This document shows, piece by piece, positions 19,597 through 28,696 of a DNA stretch of 64,000 nucleotides. The position numbers and the translations under genes were made by a program. Source of the DNA: Bradyrhizobium sp. AZCC 1719 (GTDB lineage Bacteria; Pseudomonadota; Alphaproteobacteria; Rhizobiales; Xanthobacteraceae); the NCBI RefSeq assembly GCF_036924525.1, contig NZ_JAZHRU010000001.1, forward strand, positions 6,043,001-6,107,000, read 5' to 3'. The stretch's first letter is position 1. Each line of letters starts with the position of its first letter. The notes under the pieces were generated by a model that had not been told where the DNA came from, did not search any database, and saw nothing but the letters and a program-made list of their open reading frames with translations.

Positions 19597-20679
19597 ATGA
19601 CAACGCCCCTCGCCGCAAAAATCGCCCGTGAGTACGGCACGCCCTGCGCGGTCATCGACATGGACCGCGTCGAGCGCAACATCGCCCGCATCCAGGTGGC
19701 CTGCGATACCGCCGGCGTCGCCAACCGACCGCATATCAAGACCCACAAGAGCCCGCTGCTCGCACAGATGCAGGTCGCGGCCGGCGCAAAAGGCATCACC
19801 TGCCAGAAGCTCGGCGAGGCCGAAGTGATGGCGGAAGCCGGCATCGACGACATCCTGATCAGCTACAATCTGATCGGCGAGGAAAAGATGGCCCGGCTCG
19901 CGGCGCTGCAGGCCAAGGCCAACATGACGGTCGCTGCCGACAATTCGACCGTGATCGCCGGTCTGCCGCAGGCGGCGGCTGCTTCGGGCCGACCGCTGTC
20001 GGTCGTGGTCGAGTGCGATACGGGGCGCAAGCGCGCCGGCGTCGAAACGCCGGCCGAAGCGATTGCGCTGGCGCGCGAGATCGCTGGCTCGAAGGGGCTG
20101 CAATTTGCGGGCTTCATGCTGTACCCGACCGAGACCGGCTGGACTGAGGCGCAGCAGTTTTTCGACGAGGCACTGGCGGGCGTCCGCGCGCACGGGCTCG
20201 ATGCGACGATGGTCTCAACGGGCGGCTCGCCCAATCTGAAAAATCTCGGCAAGCTGAAGGGCGCGACCGAGCATCGGCCCGGCACCTATATCTACAACGA
20301 CCGCATGCAGGTCGCGGCCGGCGTCGCCGAATGGGACGATTGCGCGCTGAACATCTATTCCACAGTCGTGAGCCGCGCCGGACCGGACCGCGGCATTCTG
20401 GACGCTGGCTCGAAGACGCTGACATCGGATCCCGGCGGCGGCCTCGACGGCTACGGGCTGATCCTGGAGCACCCGGAAGCGAAGATCGCGCGCTTCGCGG
20501 AAGAGCACGGCTTTCTTGACCTGGCCCGCAGCAACACGCGGCCGAATGTCGGCGACGTCGTTCGCATCGTGCCCAACCATGTCTGCGTCGTCGTCAACAT
20601 GATGGACGAGGTGGTGATGGTGCGCGGCGACGACATCATCGGCACGCTGCCGGTCGCGGCAAGGGGGAAGCTGCGGTGA
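19597..20679 (+). CDS. D-threonine aldolase / DSD1-family PLP enzyme
   Basis: The 360-residue protein has an N-terminal alanine-racemase-type barrel. The PLP lysine is in RPHIKTHKSP (near residue 45). The C-terminal domain has the metal-binding His and Cys set expected for D-threonine aldolase/D-serine dehydratase (PNHVCVVVNMMDE). Such enzymes cleave D-3-hydroxy-amino acids to glycine and an aldehyde or deaminate D-serine. The ATG at 19597 has GGAG about 9 bases upstream. An upstream in-frame ATG lies in a repeat and is rejected. The gene is flanked on both sides by repeats. Confidence 0.88.
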   Translation: MTTPLAAKIAREYGTPCAVIDMDRVERNIARIQVACDTAGVANRPHIKTHKSPLLAQMQVAAGAKGITCQKLGEAEVMAEAGIDDILISYNLIGEEKMARLAALQAKANMTVAADNSTVIAGLPQAAAASGRPLSVVVECDTGRKRAGVETPAEAIALAREIAGSKGLQFAGFMLYPTETGWTEAQQFFDEALAGVRAHGLDATMVSTGGSPNLKNLGKLKGATEHRPGTYIYNDRMQVAAGVAEWDDCALNIYSTVVSRAGPDRGILDAGSKTLTSDPGGGLDGYGLILEHPEAKIARFAEEHGFLDLARSNTRPNVGDVVRIVPNHVCVVVNMMDEVVMVRGDDIIGTLPVAARGKLR

Positions 20680-20683
20680 ATTC

Positions 20684-20771
20684 GTAGGGTGGGCAAAGGC
20701 GCACTTGGCCGTGCCCACCATCAAGTGCAACGCAAGCAATGGTGGGCACGCTTCGCTTTGCCCACCCTACG
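20684..20771. repeat. family D palindromic element, copy 1
   Basis: The element starts GTAGGGTGGGCAAAG and ends CTTTGCCCACCCTAC, a perfect 15-base terminal inverted repeat. Inner arms GTGCCCACCAT and ATGGTGGGCAC also pair. It is located between two convergent genes. Confidence 0.85.
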
Positions 20772-22000
20772 ATTCCGATATCCACTTCAGCGCCCCTCGC
20801 CCGGCCGCCACGCCTGTCGCAAACGACGCCTGCAAGAGGTGACCGCCGGTCGGCGCTTCCCAGTCGAGCATCTCACCAGCCGCGAACACGCCGGGCAAGC
20901 GGCGGAGCATGAAAGCGGCGTCGATTTCTTCAAAAGCGATCCCGCCCGCGGTTGAAATCGCGCGCGCGATTGGAGCCGTGCCGGTGAGTTCGATTGGGAC
21001 GGCGTTGATGAGGTGCGCGAGATCGGCCGGCGACATCGACGCCAGCGAAGCGCCCGATGCCTTGGCGGCTTCCTGCAGCAAGCCGATCGCAACCGGCGAC
21101 AAACCCACGGCCTTGCGCAGAAAATTGGACAGGGATTGCTTGCCCCTTGGTCCCGACAGCCGCGCGATCAGCTCTCTTTGCTCAAGATCTGGCCGCAGCC
21201 CGATGTGCAGGATTGCCTGCCCTGAAATCACAATGGCCTCGCGCAACTCGGCAGATAGCGCATAGATCGCGCCGCCCCTCGATGCCGGTACGAGTGATGA
21301 TGGCTTCGCCGCGCACGGTATGCGCGCCAAAGCTCAACGCCACGCCCTTGAGAGGTTGGCCTTCAAAGCGGTCGCGGAAAATTTCCGACCAAGCGACGGT
21401 GAAGCCGGAATTTGCCGGCCGGAGCGGAGATATCTTCACCCCTTTTGCCGCTAGAATCTGTGTCCACGCGCCATCCGATCCGAGCCGCGGCCAACTCGCG
21501 CCCCCAAGCGCCAGCACGGTTGCGCGAGGCTCGACGACGAGCGGTCCACCAGGCGTTTCAAAGCGCAGGCGGCCCTGCTCATCCCAGCCGATCCAGCGGT
21601 GGCGCAGCGCCAACTTTACGCCCATTGAGTCTAGCCGCCGTAGCCATGCCCGCAGCAATGGTGAGGCCTTGAAGGCTTTCGGGAAGACGCGGCCGCTGGA
21701 GCCGATAAATGTCTCCTGCCCCAGTGCCTCGCTCCAGTCGCGCAACGCCTGCGGCGGAAACGCTTCGATGGCGGCTTTCAAGTGCGGCATCGCCTCGCGA
21801 TAGCGGACAAGGAATTGCGGCAACGGCTCGCTGTGCGTGAGGTTGAGCCCTCCGCGCCCGGCCATGAGGAATTTTCGGCCGGCGGATGGCATCGCGTCGT
21901 AGACGGTGACGGCGGCGCCACGCTGCGCGAGGACTTCGGCCGCCATCAGGCCGGCAGGGCCGGCGCCGATGATGGCGGTGTTTTTGGAGTGCGAAGACAT
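20767..22000 (-). pseudogene. BaiN/HI0933-like NAD(P)/FAD-dependent flavoprotein, broken by +1 frameshift
   Basis: Two adjacent minus-strand frames make one full flavoprotein of about 410 residues. The first encodes the FAD-binding start (AIIGAGPAGLMAAEVL), GRKFLMAGRGGLNLTHSEP and the middle domain up to TRTGIEG. The second continues GAIYALSAELREAI to the end, including GIAFEEID and the C-terminal FAD motif GEMLDWEAPTGGHLLQ. The join needs removal of one G: the C-run at 21275-21278 (plus strand) has four bases where three would keep the frame. All family motifs survive on both sides, so this is either a very recent mutation or a sequencing error. Confidence 0.85.
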
Positions 22001-22031
22001 GGCAGGAATGTTCGGCTGCCCAGGAGAACGC

Positions 22032-22113
22032 CGTCATTCCGGGATGGTCCGAAGGACCAGACCCGGAATCTCGAGGTTCCGGGTTCGAATGCTTCGCATC
22101 GCCCCGGAACGAC
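22032..22113. repeat. family B palindromic element, copy 2
   Basis: The copy matches the family B element (CGTCATTCCGGG start, central palindrome with one mismatch as CGAGGTTCCGG). It has a slightly diverged end (CCCGGAACGACC). It lies in the gap between the flavoprotein start and the SDR stop. Confidence 0.8.
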
Positions 22114-22120
22114 CAACAGG

Positions 22121-23038
22121 CTACAGCTTGATGCCCGCCCGTGCCGCGGCCTGTGCGACATACTTCTGCGTCTGCTCGAATGCGCCCTGCAGCGCCTTCG
22201 CCTTCGACACGTCGTCAATCTCGGCAAAATGTGCCGCGATCGCGTCCGGCGTCCAGTCGGACTGGGCCAGGTTGATGCCTTCGGTCTCGATGATCTTGAT
22301 CACCGCAAACGAACCCGCGCCCGCGCCCATGATGGTGCGGGTCGGCGCGTCCTCGCTCAGCAGATATTCCACCGCGGGCGTGATCGCTTCTGGTTTCATC
22401 AGCGCCAGCGCCTGCGGCGGCAGCAGCTCTTCCGTCATTCGGGTGGCCGCGGTCGGCGAGATCGTGTTGACGCGGATGTTGTTCTTGCGGCCCTCCTCGG
22501 CCAGCACGTTCATCAGGCCGACCATGCCGGCTTTGGCCGCGCCGTAATTCGCCTGGCCGAAATTGCCGAACAGGCCAGACGACGAAGTGGTCAGCACGAT
22601 GCGGCCATAGTTGCGCTCGCGCATGCCATCCCACACCGCCTTGCAGCAGTAAAACGTGCCGACGAGATGGACGTCGAGCACCTTGGCAAAGTCAGCGACA
22701 TCCATTTTTCCAAACGACTTGTCGCGGAGAATGCCAGCGTTGGCGCAGAGCAGATCGACGCTACCCCACTCCTTCGTGGCTCGCTCGACCATCGCCGTGA
22801 CTTGTCCGAACTTGGAGACATCGGCGCCGTCGGCCATCGCCGTGCCGCCCGCTTTGCGGATTTCCTCGACCACGGATTCGGCCGGCGTCAGTGAACCGCC
22901 GGTGCCGTCCCGCGCGCCGCCGAAATCGTTGACCACCACCTTGGCGCCGCGGCTCGCCAGCCCCAGCGCATGCGCCCGTCCCAGACCATTGCCCGCGCCT
23001 GTGACGATTGCGACGCGTCCGTCAAACCTGATTGCCAT
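22121..23038 (-). CDS. SDR family 3-hydroxyacyl-CoA dehydrogenase-like oxidoreductase
   Basis: The 305-residue protein is a short-chain dehydrogenase. The NAD site is TGAGNGLGRAHA (near residues 12-23). It has a CANAGI strand, catalytic Ser in LTTSSSGLFG, and Tyr and Lys in NYGAAKAGM. The sequence resembles the dehydrogenase domain of peroxisomal multifunctional enzyme 2 (NDFGGARDGTG after the second strand), which oxidises (R)-3-hydroxyacyl-CoA. The MaoC hydratase gene upstream in the same direction supports a hydratase-dehydrogenase pair. The start MAIRFDG is chosen by family alignment. Confidence 0.88.
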   Translation of the reverse strand: MAIRFDGRVAIVTGAGNGLGRAHALGLASRGAKVVVNDFGGARDGTGGSLTPAESVVEEIRKAGGTAMADGADVSKFGQVTAMVERATKEWGSVDLLCANAGILRDKSFGKMDVADFAKVLDVHLVGTFYCCKAVWDGMRERNYGRIVLTTSSSGLFGNFGQANYGAAKAGMVGLMNVLAEEGRKNNIRVNTISPTAATRMTEELLPPQALALMKPEAITPAVEYLLSEDAPTRTIMGAGAGSFAVIKIIETEGINLAQSDWTPDAIAAHFAEIDDVSKAKALQGAFEQTQKYVAQAAARAGIKL

Positions 23039-23056
23039 GTGAATTGATCCCGATTG

Positions 23057-23171
23057 TTCATGCCCGGGCTTGACCCGGCCATCCATCAAAATTTGAAGAG
23101 TTTTTGATCAGCGATAGATTGCCGGGTCAACTGGTTTGAAGACGCGCTTCGCGCTTTTGCCCGGCCATGAC
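23057..23171. repeat. intergenic palindromic repeat, family F (single copy here)
   Basis: The sequence runs from TTCATGCCCGGGCTTGACCC to GCCCGGCCATGACGG with GACGCGCTTCGCGC inside. The ends are partial inverted copies (CATGCCCGGGC / GCCCGGCCATG). It separates the SDR and MaoC genes. Confidence 0.55.
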
Positions 23172-23179
23172 GGCAAAGG

Positions 23180-23659
23180 TCAGTGGAAATAGATCAGCCC
23201 GATCCAATCGGCGACCAACGCCGGCTTGCCCTCGCCCTCGATCTCGACGGTGACGTTGGTGCGCGACTGCAATTCCTTCGGCTTGCGCAGCTTGGCTTCA
23301 ACAAGCGAGAAGCGGCCGCGGACCCGCGAGCCGGCGCGGACCGGCGAGAGGAAACGCAGCTTGTCGAAGCCGTAATTGACGCCCATCGACGTGCCTTCGA
23401 TGACCGGCATGACCTCATACGACATGATGCTCATCAAGGACATCGTCAGAAATCCATGCGCGATGGTATTGCCGAACGCGGTTTCCTTCTTTGCCCGTTC
23501 CGGGTCGACATGGATGAACTGATGGTCTTCGATCACGTCGGCATAGAGGTTGATCCGGCTCTGGTCGATCAGGTGCCACGACGACACGCCGATCTCCTTG
23601 CCGACCATGGCCTGATAGGCCTCAAACGAGACCGGCGGCTTCTTCCAGACTTCATTCAT
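23180..23659 (-). CDS. MaoC family dehydratase
   Basis: The 159-residue single hotdog domain carries the hydratase-2 signature YADVIEDHQFIHVDPERA (near residues 40-57), with the conserved Asp and His. HGFLTMSL follows. Such proteins hydrate trans-2-enoyl-CoA to (R)-3-hydroxyacyl-CoA. GGAG precedes the ATG, and only three bases separate it from the acyl-CoA synthetase stop, so the two share a transcript. The downstream SDR could oxidise its product. Confidence 0.9.
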   Translation of the reverse strand: MNEVWKKPPVSFEAYQAMVGKEIGVSSWHLIDQSRINLYADVIEDHQFIHVDPERAKKETAFGNTIAHGFLTMSLMSIMSYEVMPVIEGTSMGVNYGFDKLRFLSPVRAGSRVRGRFSLVEAKLRKPKELQSRTNVTVEIEGEGKPALVADWIGLIYFH

Positions 23660-23662
23660 TCG

Positions 23663-25393
23663 CTAGCTCTCCAACCCGGCGGTCCGCACCTTCTGCAGCT
23701 CCGGGAATTCTTCTTCGCGGAACTCGGCGCCGCGCAACGCATCACTGCGGTTATTATCATGCTCGAGCCGGCGCAACTGCACGCGGCGGATTTTTCCGGA
23801 AATCGTCTTCGGCAGCTCCGTCACCAGTTCGATCTTGCGAATACGCTTGAACGGCGCGAGCCGCGTGTGCAGATGCATGAAGATCGACAGCGCGGTCTCG
23901 GGGGTCCGTTCTGCGCCCGACACCAGCAGCACATAGGCCTTGGGGATCGCGAGCCGGATCGGATCGGGGCTCGGAACGACGGCGGCCTCCGCAACCGATT
24001 CATGCTCCAGCAGCACGCTCTCCAGCTCGAATGGACTGATGCGATAGTCGGAAGATTTGAAGACGTCGTCGGAGCGGCCGACAAAAGTGAGATAGCCCTC
24101 GTCATCGGCAAACACCACGTCGCCCGAGCGGTAGAGATCGCCGTCTGCCCCACCCAATTTGCCGTCGTCGCCCTGGTAGCCCTGCATCAGGCCTGCGGGG
24201 CGGTCGGCGCCGAGCACAAGCGTCACCTCGCCCTCCTTGGTGACGTGGCCGTCACTGTCGGTGATCCGCACCCGGTAGCCCGGCAACGGCCGGCCCATCG
24301 AGCCGACCTTCACCTTCTGGCCCGGCGAATTGCCGGCGAGCGCGGCGGTCTCGGTCTGGCCATAGCCGTCGCGGATGGTCAGCCCCCACGCCGCCTTCAC
24401 CTGGTCGATCACCTCGGGGTTGAGCGGCTCGCCGGCGCCGCAGACCTCGCGCAGGCTGACCTTGAAATCCGCGAGCTTCTCCTGAATGAACAGCCGCCAC
24501 ACCGTCGGCGGCGCGCACAGCGTGGTGACGCCGCAGCGGCCGATCGTGGTGAGCAAAGCCTTGGCGTCAAAGCGCGGCTGATTGACCACGAACACGGTCG
24601 CCCCCGCATTCCACGGCGCGAAGAAGCAGCTCCAGGCATGTTTGGCCCAGCCTGGCGAAGAGATGTTCAAGTGCACATCGCCCGGCTGCAGGCCGAGCCA
24701 GAACATCGTCGAGAGGTGGCCGACCGGATAGCTGCGCTGGCTGTGCCGCACCAGCTTTGGTTTCGCCGTGGTGCCCGAGGTGAAATAAAGCAGCATCGGA
24801 TCGTCGGCATTTGTCGGGCCATCAGGCGTAAGGTCGTCCGAGGCGCTGGCGGCCTGTTCACAGGGCAGCCAGCCATCGTGCTTCGATGTCGCGCCGACCA
24901 CGACGCGCACCAGTCCGTCGCCGCCGAGGCCCGCAAATTTCGCGACCTGATCCTGCGAGGCAACCACCGCCCGCGCCCTGCCACGCTCGAGCCGATCGCG
25001 CAGTTCGTCCGGCGTGAGCAGCGTGGTGGCGGGGATAACGACGACACCGAGCTTCATCGCCGCCAGCATAGTCTCCCACAGCGGCACGGCATTGCCGAGC
25101 AGCAACAACAAATGATCGCCGCGTTTCAGCCCCTGCGCCCGCAGGAAGTTTGCGACCTGATTGGAGCGGCGCGACAGCGCGGCGAAGGAAAGTTTTGTCT
25201 CCTTGTCGCCGGGATCGACGATCCAGAGCGCCGGGCGATCCCGGCTGTCAGGATTGCGCGCGAGCTCCGCGTCGAACCAGTCGAGCGCCCAATTGAATGG
25301 AACGGGATCCGGCCAGCGAAAGCCCTTCACTGCCGCATCGTAATCGGTGCGGTGCTTGAGCAGAAAGGCGCGCGCTTCCTGGAAGGTCGTCAT
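23663..25393 (-). CDS. AMP-forming acyl-CoA synthetase
   Basis: The 576-residue protein belongs to the ANL superfamily. The P-loop-like motif is LLYFTSGTTAKPK (near residue 165). The second core motif is DGYGQTETA, the third is YRSGDVVFADDEGYLTFVGRSDD, and the C-terminal catalytic lysine region is PKTISGKIRRVQLR. It activates a carboxylic acid with ATP and CoA. Length and the adenylation motifs suggest a medium-chain or aryl/branched acyl-CoA ligase. GGAG precedes ATG 25393. It is followed closely by the MaoC gene and preceded by mmsB. Confidence 0.92.
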   Translation of the reverse strand: MTTFQEARAFLLKHRTDYDAAVKGFRWPDPVPFNWALDWFDAELARNPDSRDRPALWIVDPGDKETKLSFAALSRRSNQVANFLRAQGLKRGDHLLLLLGNAVPLWETMLAAMKLGVVVIPATTLLTPDELRDRLERGRARAVVASQDQVAKFAGLGGDGLVRVVVGATSKHDGWLPCEQAASASDDLTPDGPTNADDPMLLYFTSGTTAKPKLVRHSQRSYPVGHLSTMFWLGLQPGDVHLNISSPGWAKHAWSCFFAPWNAGATVFVVNQPRFDAKALLTTIGRCGVTTLCAPPTVWRLFIQEKLADFKVSLREVCGAGEPLNPEVIDQVKAAWGLTIRDGYGQTETAALAGNSPGQKVKVGSMGRPLPGYRVRITDSDGHVTKEGEVTLVLGADRPAGLMQGYQGDDGKLGGADGDLYRSGDVVFADDEGYLTFVGRSDDVFKSSDYRISPFELESVLLEHESVAEAAVVPSPDPIRLAIPKAYVLLVSGAERTPETALSIFMHLHTRLAPFKRIRKIELVTELPKTISGKIRRVQLRRLEHDNNRSDALRGAEFREEEFPELQKVRTAGLES

Positions 25394-25403
25394 TAGCTCT
25401 CCG

Positions 25404-26291
25404 TTATTTCGCAGCGAGGCTCCGAACGTGCTGGATAATACCGGAAAAATCCACCCCGCCATGGCCGGCGGCATCAAAAGCCTTGTAGATCTCCTGCGCG
25501 TGCTTGCCGAGCGGCGTCGCCGCGCCCGCAGCCTTGGCCGCATCCTGCGCCAGTGTCAGGTCCTTCACCATCAGGGCCGACGCGAATCCCGGCTTATAAT
25601 CGTTGTTGGCGGGCGAAGTCGGCACCGGGCCGGGCACCGGGCAATAGGACGTCAGCGCCCAGCATTGCCCCGATGAGGTCGAGGCGACATCGAACAGCGC
25701 CTGATGCGACAGGCCCAGCTTTTCGGCGAGCGCAAAGGCCTCGCCGACCCCGATCATCGAAATCCCTAAGATCATGTTGTTGCAGATCTTGGCCGCCTGC
25801 CCCGCACCAGCGCCGCCGCAATGGACGATCTTCTTGCCCATGTTCTCCAGCACGGGCCTTGCCGCCGCAAACGCCTTTTCCTCGCCGCCACACATGAAAG
25901 TCAGCGTCGCGCCCTTGGCGCCGCCGGTTCCGCCGGAGACCGGCGCATCGACCGAGAGCATGCCGTGCTTTCCGGCCAGCGCGTGCGCCTGCTTGGCGCT
26001 TTCGACGTCGATGGTCGAGCAATCGATGATCAGCGTGCCCTTGGCCATGACAGGGACCACTTCGTTCCAGACCGAGAGCACATGCTTGCCTGCCGGCAGC
26101 ATGGTGATGACGACATCCGCCCCCTTCACGGCTGCAGCCGAACTCTCGGCAATGGAAGCACCATCGGCCTTGGCCTGATCGCGCGAGGCTTCGACCAGAT
26201 CGAACGCCGTCACCTTGTGGCCGGCCTTGACCAGATTGGCGGCCATCGGGCCGCCCATATTGCCGAGGCCAATGAATGCGATATTTGCCAT
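25404..26291 (-). CDS. mmsB: 3-hydroxyisobutyrate dehydrogenase
   Basis: The enzyme oxidises 3-hydroxyisobutyrate to methylmalonate semialdehyde with NAD in valine breakdown. The 295-residue chain has the Rossmann site IAFIGLGNMGGPMAANL at its start. DAPVSGGTGGA near residue 120 is the substrate-binding motif, and the catalytic lysine is in GAGQAAKICNNM near residue 170. GGAGGA precedes the ATG. It lies in the same-strand run mmsA - acyl-CoA dehydrogenase - hydrolase - mmsB, which makes the valine assignment strong. Confidence 0.95.
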   Translation of the reverse strand: MANIAFIGLGNMGGPMAANLVKAGHKVTAFDLVEASRDQAKADGASIAESSAAAVKGADVVITMLPAGKHVLSVWNEVVPVMAKGTLIIDCSTIDVESAKQAHALAGKHGMLSVDAPVSGGTGGAKGATLTFMCGGEEKAFAAARPVLENMGKKIVHCGGAGAGQAAKICNNMILGISMIGVGEAFALAEKLGLSHQALFDVASTSSGQCWALTSYCPVPGPVPTSPANNDYKPGFASALMVKDLTLAQDAAKAAGAATPLGKHAQEIYKAFDAAGHGGVDFSGIIQHVRSLAAK

Positions 26292-26323
26292 CTCGAATCC
26301 TCCGCTAAACTTTCTTGCTCTGA

Positions 26324-27397
26324 TCAGGGAAATCTAAGTTCGTCAGCGCCGATCTCGGCGAAGTAAGGCGCGACCATTTCCGGCGTCACGTCCTCGATTC
26401 TTGGCGGCGACCATTTCGGATTGCGGTCCTTGTCGATTACGGCCGCGCGCACGCCCTCGCGGAAATCGTCGCTCGCGAAGACTTCCAGCGCGGCGCGATA
26501 TTCTCGCACCAGACATTCCTCCAGCGAGCGCGCGTTGCGCGCCAGCCGCAGCAGCTTGAGCGTCACCACCATGCCGCGCGGCGACTTTTCGTTCAGCGTC
26601 TTCAGCGTCGCCTGCGCGAAGTCAGAGCCATCGCGCTGCAGCGCTGCGAAGATGTCTTCCATGCGATCGTGGGAGAACAACGCGTCGATCTTCGCCTGCT
26701 GCGCAGCGACCGGCCCGGCCGTTTCTCCAGTCGAGAAGCCGTCGATCAGCTTCCTGACGTCAGCCGACGTCGTGCCCGACGCCACCTTCGTCAATGCCTC
26801 GCGCAAGGCCGGCAGTTTTGATGACGGCACCACCGCATCGGCAAACTTTGCATGAATGGCATCTGGACCGTTCATGGTCTGCCCGGTCAATCCAAAATAC
26901 GTGCCGATCTCGCCGGGCGAATGCGACAACAGCCAGGTGCCGCCGACGTCAGGGAAGAAGCCGAGGCCGACCTCGGGCATCGCGAGTTTCGTCTTCTCGG
27001 TGACGACGCGATGGCTCGAATGCGCGGACAGCCCGACGCCGCCGCCCATCACGATGCCATCCATGAAAGCGACATAGGGTTTTGGGAACTTCTTGATGCG
27101 GGCGTTGAGGATGTATTCATCCCGCCACAGGATCTTGCCGAGATCGCCCTTCACTTTCGAGCTTTCCCAGAGCGCGCGGATGTCGCCGCCGGCGCACAGC
27201 CCGCGCTCGCCCGCTCCTTCAAGCACGATCACGGCAACATCGGGATCCGCCTCAAAGACATCGAGCGCCTTGTCGACGTCGTGGAACATCTCCAGCGTCA
27301 CGGCATTGATCGCCTTCGGCCGGTTCAGGCGGATGATGCCGGCTGAGCCTTCCTTGCGCGCGATCAGGTCGCCGTCTGCAATGGCCGCATCCGTCAT
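26324..27397 (-). CDS. 3-hydroxyisobutyryl-CoA hydrolase (enoyl-CoA hydratase/isomerase family)
   Basis: The 357-residue protein is longer than simple enoyl-CoA hydratases and matches HIBYL-CoA hydrolase in length. Motifs are GERGLCAGGDIRALWE (oxyanion hole, near residue 60) and MDGIVMGGGVGLSAHSSHR. The catalytic acidic pair is in MPEVGLGFFPDVGGTW. It releases 3-hydroxyisobutyrate from its CoA ester, protecting against methacrylyl-CoA. Its ATG overlaps the stop of the acyl-CoA dehydrogenase (ATGA), showing translational coupling; mmsB follows after 32 bases. Confidence 0.93.
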   Translation of the reverse strand: MTDAAIADGDLIARKEGSAGIIRLNRPKAINAVTLEMFHDVDKALDVFEADPDVAVIVLEGAGERGLCAGGDIRALWESSKVKGDLGKILWRDEYILNARIKKFPKPYVAFMDGIVMGGGVGLSAHSSHRVVTEKTKLAMPEVGLGFFPDVGGTWLLSHSPGEIGTYFGLTGQTMNGPDAIHAKFADAVVPSSKLPALREALTKVASGTTSADVRKLIDGFSTGETAGPVAAQQAKIDALFSHDRMEDIFAALQRDGSDFAQATLKTLNEKSPRGMVVTLKLLRLARNARSLEECLVREYRAALEVFASDDFREGVRAAVIDKDRNPKWSPPRIEDVTPEMVAPYFAEIGADELRFP

Positions 27398-28539
27398 CGC
27401 GCCCCCTCGATCAGCTTGCGCGACACGATCAGCCGCATGATTTCGTTGGTGCCTTCCAGAATCTGGTGCACGCGCAGGTCGCGCACGATTTTTTCGATGC
27501 CGTATTCGCTCAAGTAGCCGTAGCCGCCATGCAGTTGCAGCGCCTGGTTGGCGACCTCGAATCCGACATCGGTGCCAAAACGCTTGGCCATCGCGCACAG
27601 CATGGTGGCATCCGCATCCTTGCGGTCGAGCGCAGCCGCCGCGCGCCATACAAAAGTCCGCGCCGCTTCCAGCTCGGTCGCCATGTCGGCGAGGCGGAAC
27701 TGCAGCGCCTGGAATTCATCGAGACGTTTGCCGAAGGCTTTTCGCTCCTTCATGTAGGCGAGCGACTTGTCGAGCGCGCTCTGCGCGCCGCCGAGCGAGC
27801 ACGCCGCGATGTTGAGGCGGCCGCCGTCGAGGCCGGCCATTGCAATCTTGAAGCCGATACCCTCCTCGCCCAGCCGGTTTTCGACCGGCACGCGGGCGTT
27901 CTCAAACATCACCGCGCGCGTGGGCTGGGCGTTCCAGCCCATCTTGCGCTCGTTGGCGCCGAACGAGACGCCGGGCGTTTCGGCCGGAACGACAAGCGTC
28001 GAGATGCCGCCGGGCCCCTCGCCGCCAGTCCGCACCATCACGACGTAGAGATCGCCGCCACCGGCGCCGGAGATGAACTGTTTCTGGCCGTTGAGGACAT
28101 AGTGATCGCCGTCGCGTACCGCGCGGGTGCGCAGCGCCGCGGCGTCCGAGCCGGAGCCCGGCTCGGTCAAGCAATAGCTTGCCAGCAGCTCCATGGTGCA
28201 GAGCTTTGGCAGCCACTTTTGCCGCTGGCTGTCATTGCCATAGGCATCGATCATCCAGGACGCCATGTTGTGGATCGAGATGAAGGCCGACACCGTCGGA
28301 CAACCGGTCGCCAGCGCCTCGAAGATCAGGGCGGCGTCGAAACGGGTCATTGCGGAGCCGCCGACGTCGTCCTTGATGTAGATGCCGCCGATGCCGAGGC
28401 TCGCGGCCTCGCGCATCACTTCAACAGGAAAATGCTTCTCCTCGTCCCAGCGCAGCGCATGCGGCGCGATCTTCTCCGCGGCGAATTCGCGCGCCATGTC
28501 GCGAACCGCCACCTGGTCCTCGTTGAGAGCGAACTGCAT
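27394..28539 (-). CDS. acyl-CoA dehydrogenase, probable isobutyryl-CoA dehydrogenase
   Basis: The 381-residue flavoprotein shows YCLTEPGSGSDAAALRT (FAD/substrate loop), a QLHGGYGYLSEYGIEK segment, and the catalytic glutamate in ILEGTNEIMR near the end. Genomic context (mmsA upstream; 3-hydroxyisobutyryl-CoA hydrolase and mmsB downstream) points to oxidation of isobutyryl-CoA to methacrylyl-CoA. The four-base overlap with the hydrolase gene supports an operon. A 157-base gap with a repeat separates it from mmsA, so it may also have its own promoter. Confidence 0.92.
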   Translation of the reverse strand: MQFALNEDQVAVRDMAREFAAEKIAPHALRWDEEKHFPVEVMREAASLGIGGIYIKDDVGGSAMTRFDAALIFEALATGCPTVSAFISIHNMASWMIDAYGNDSQRQKWLPKLCTMELLASYCLTEPGSGSDAAALRTRAVRDGDHYVLNGQKQFISGAGGGDLYVVMVRTGGEGPGGISTLVVPAETPGVSFGANERKMGWNAQPTRAVMFENARVPVENRLGEEGIGFKIAMAGLDGGRLNIAACSLGGAQSALDKSLAYMKERKAFGKRLDEFQALQFRLADMATELEAARTFVWRAAAALDRKDADATMLCAMAKRFGTDVGFEVANQALQLHGGYGYLSEYGIEKIVRDLRVHQILEGTNEIMRLIVSRKLIEGAR

Positions 28540-28570
28540 TCTTGCCGCTTACCCCTTAAGGTTACCCCAC

Positions 28571-28681
28571 CGTCATTGCGAGCGCAGCTAAGCAATCCAC
28601 CTCGCCGCCCAGGGATAGATGGATTGCTTCGTCGCTGCGCTCCCTTGCGCAAACGCTTCGCGTTTGTCGCAGGCAATGACG
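28571..28681. repeat. family C palindromic element, copy 2
   Basis: The element starts CGTCATTGCGAG and ends GGCAATGACGG, with AAGCAATCCACC paired to ATGGATTGCTTCG inside. An extra hairpin (GCAAACGCTTCGCGTTTG) lies in its right half. It sits between mmsA and the acyl-CoA dehydrogenase gene. Confidence 0.75.
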
Positions 28682-28696
28682 GCGTCTAGCACACGA

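Noticed and set aside
23183..25396. A 737-codon open frame antisense to MaoC and the acyl-CoA synthetase
   Set aside because: It spans two real genes with clear motifs and has no start signal or domain of its own.
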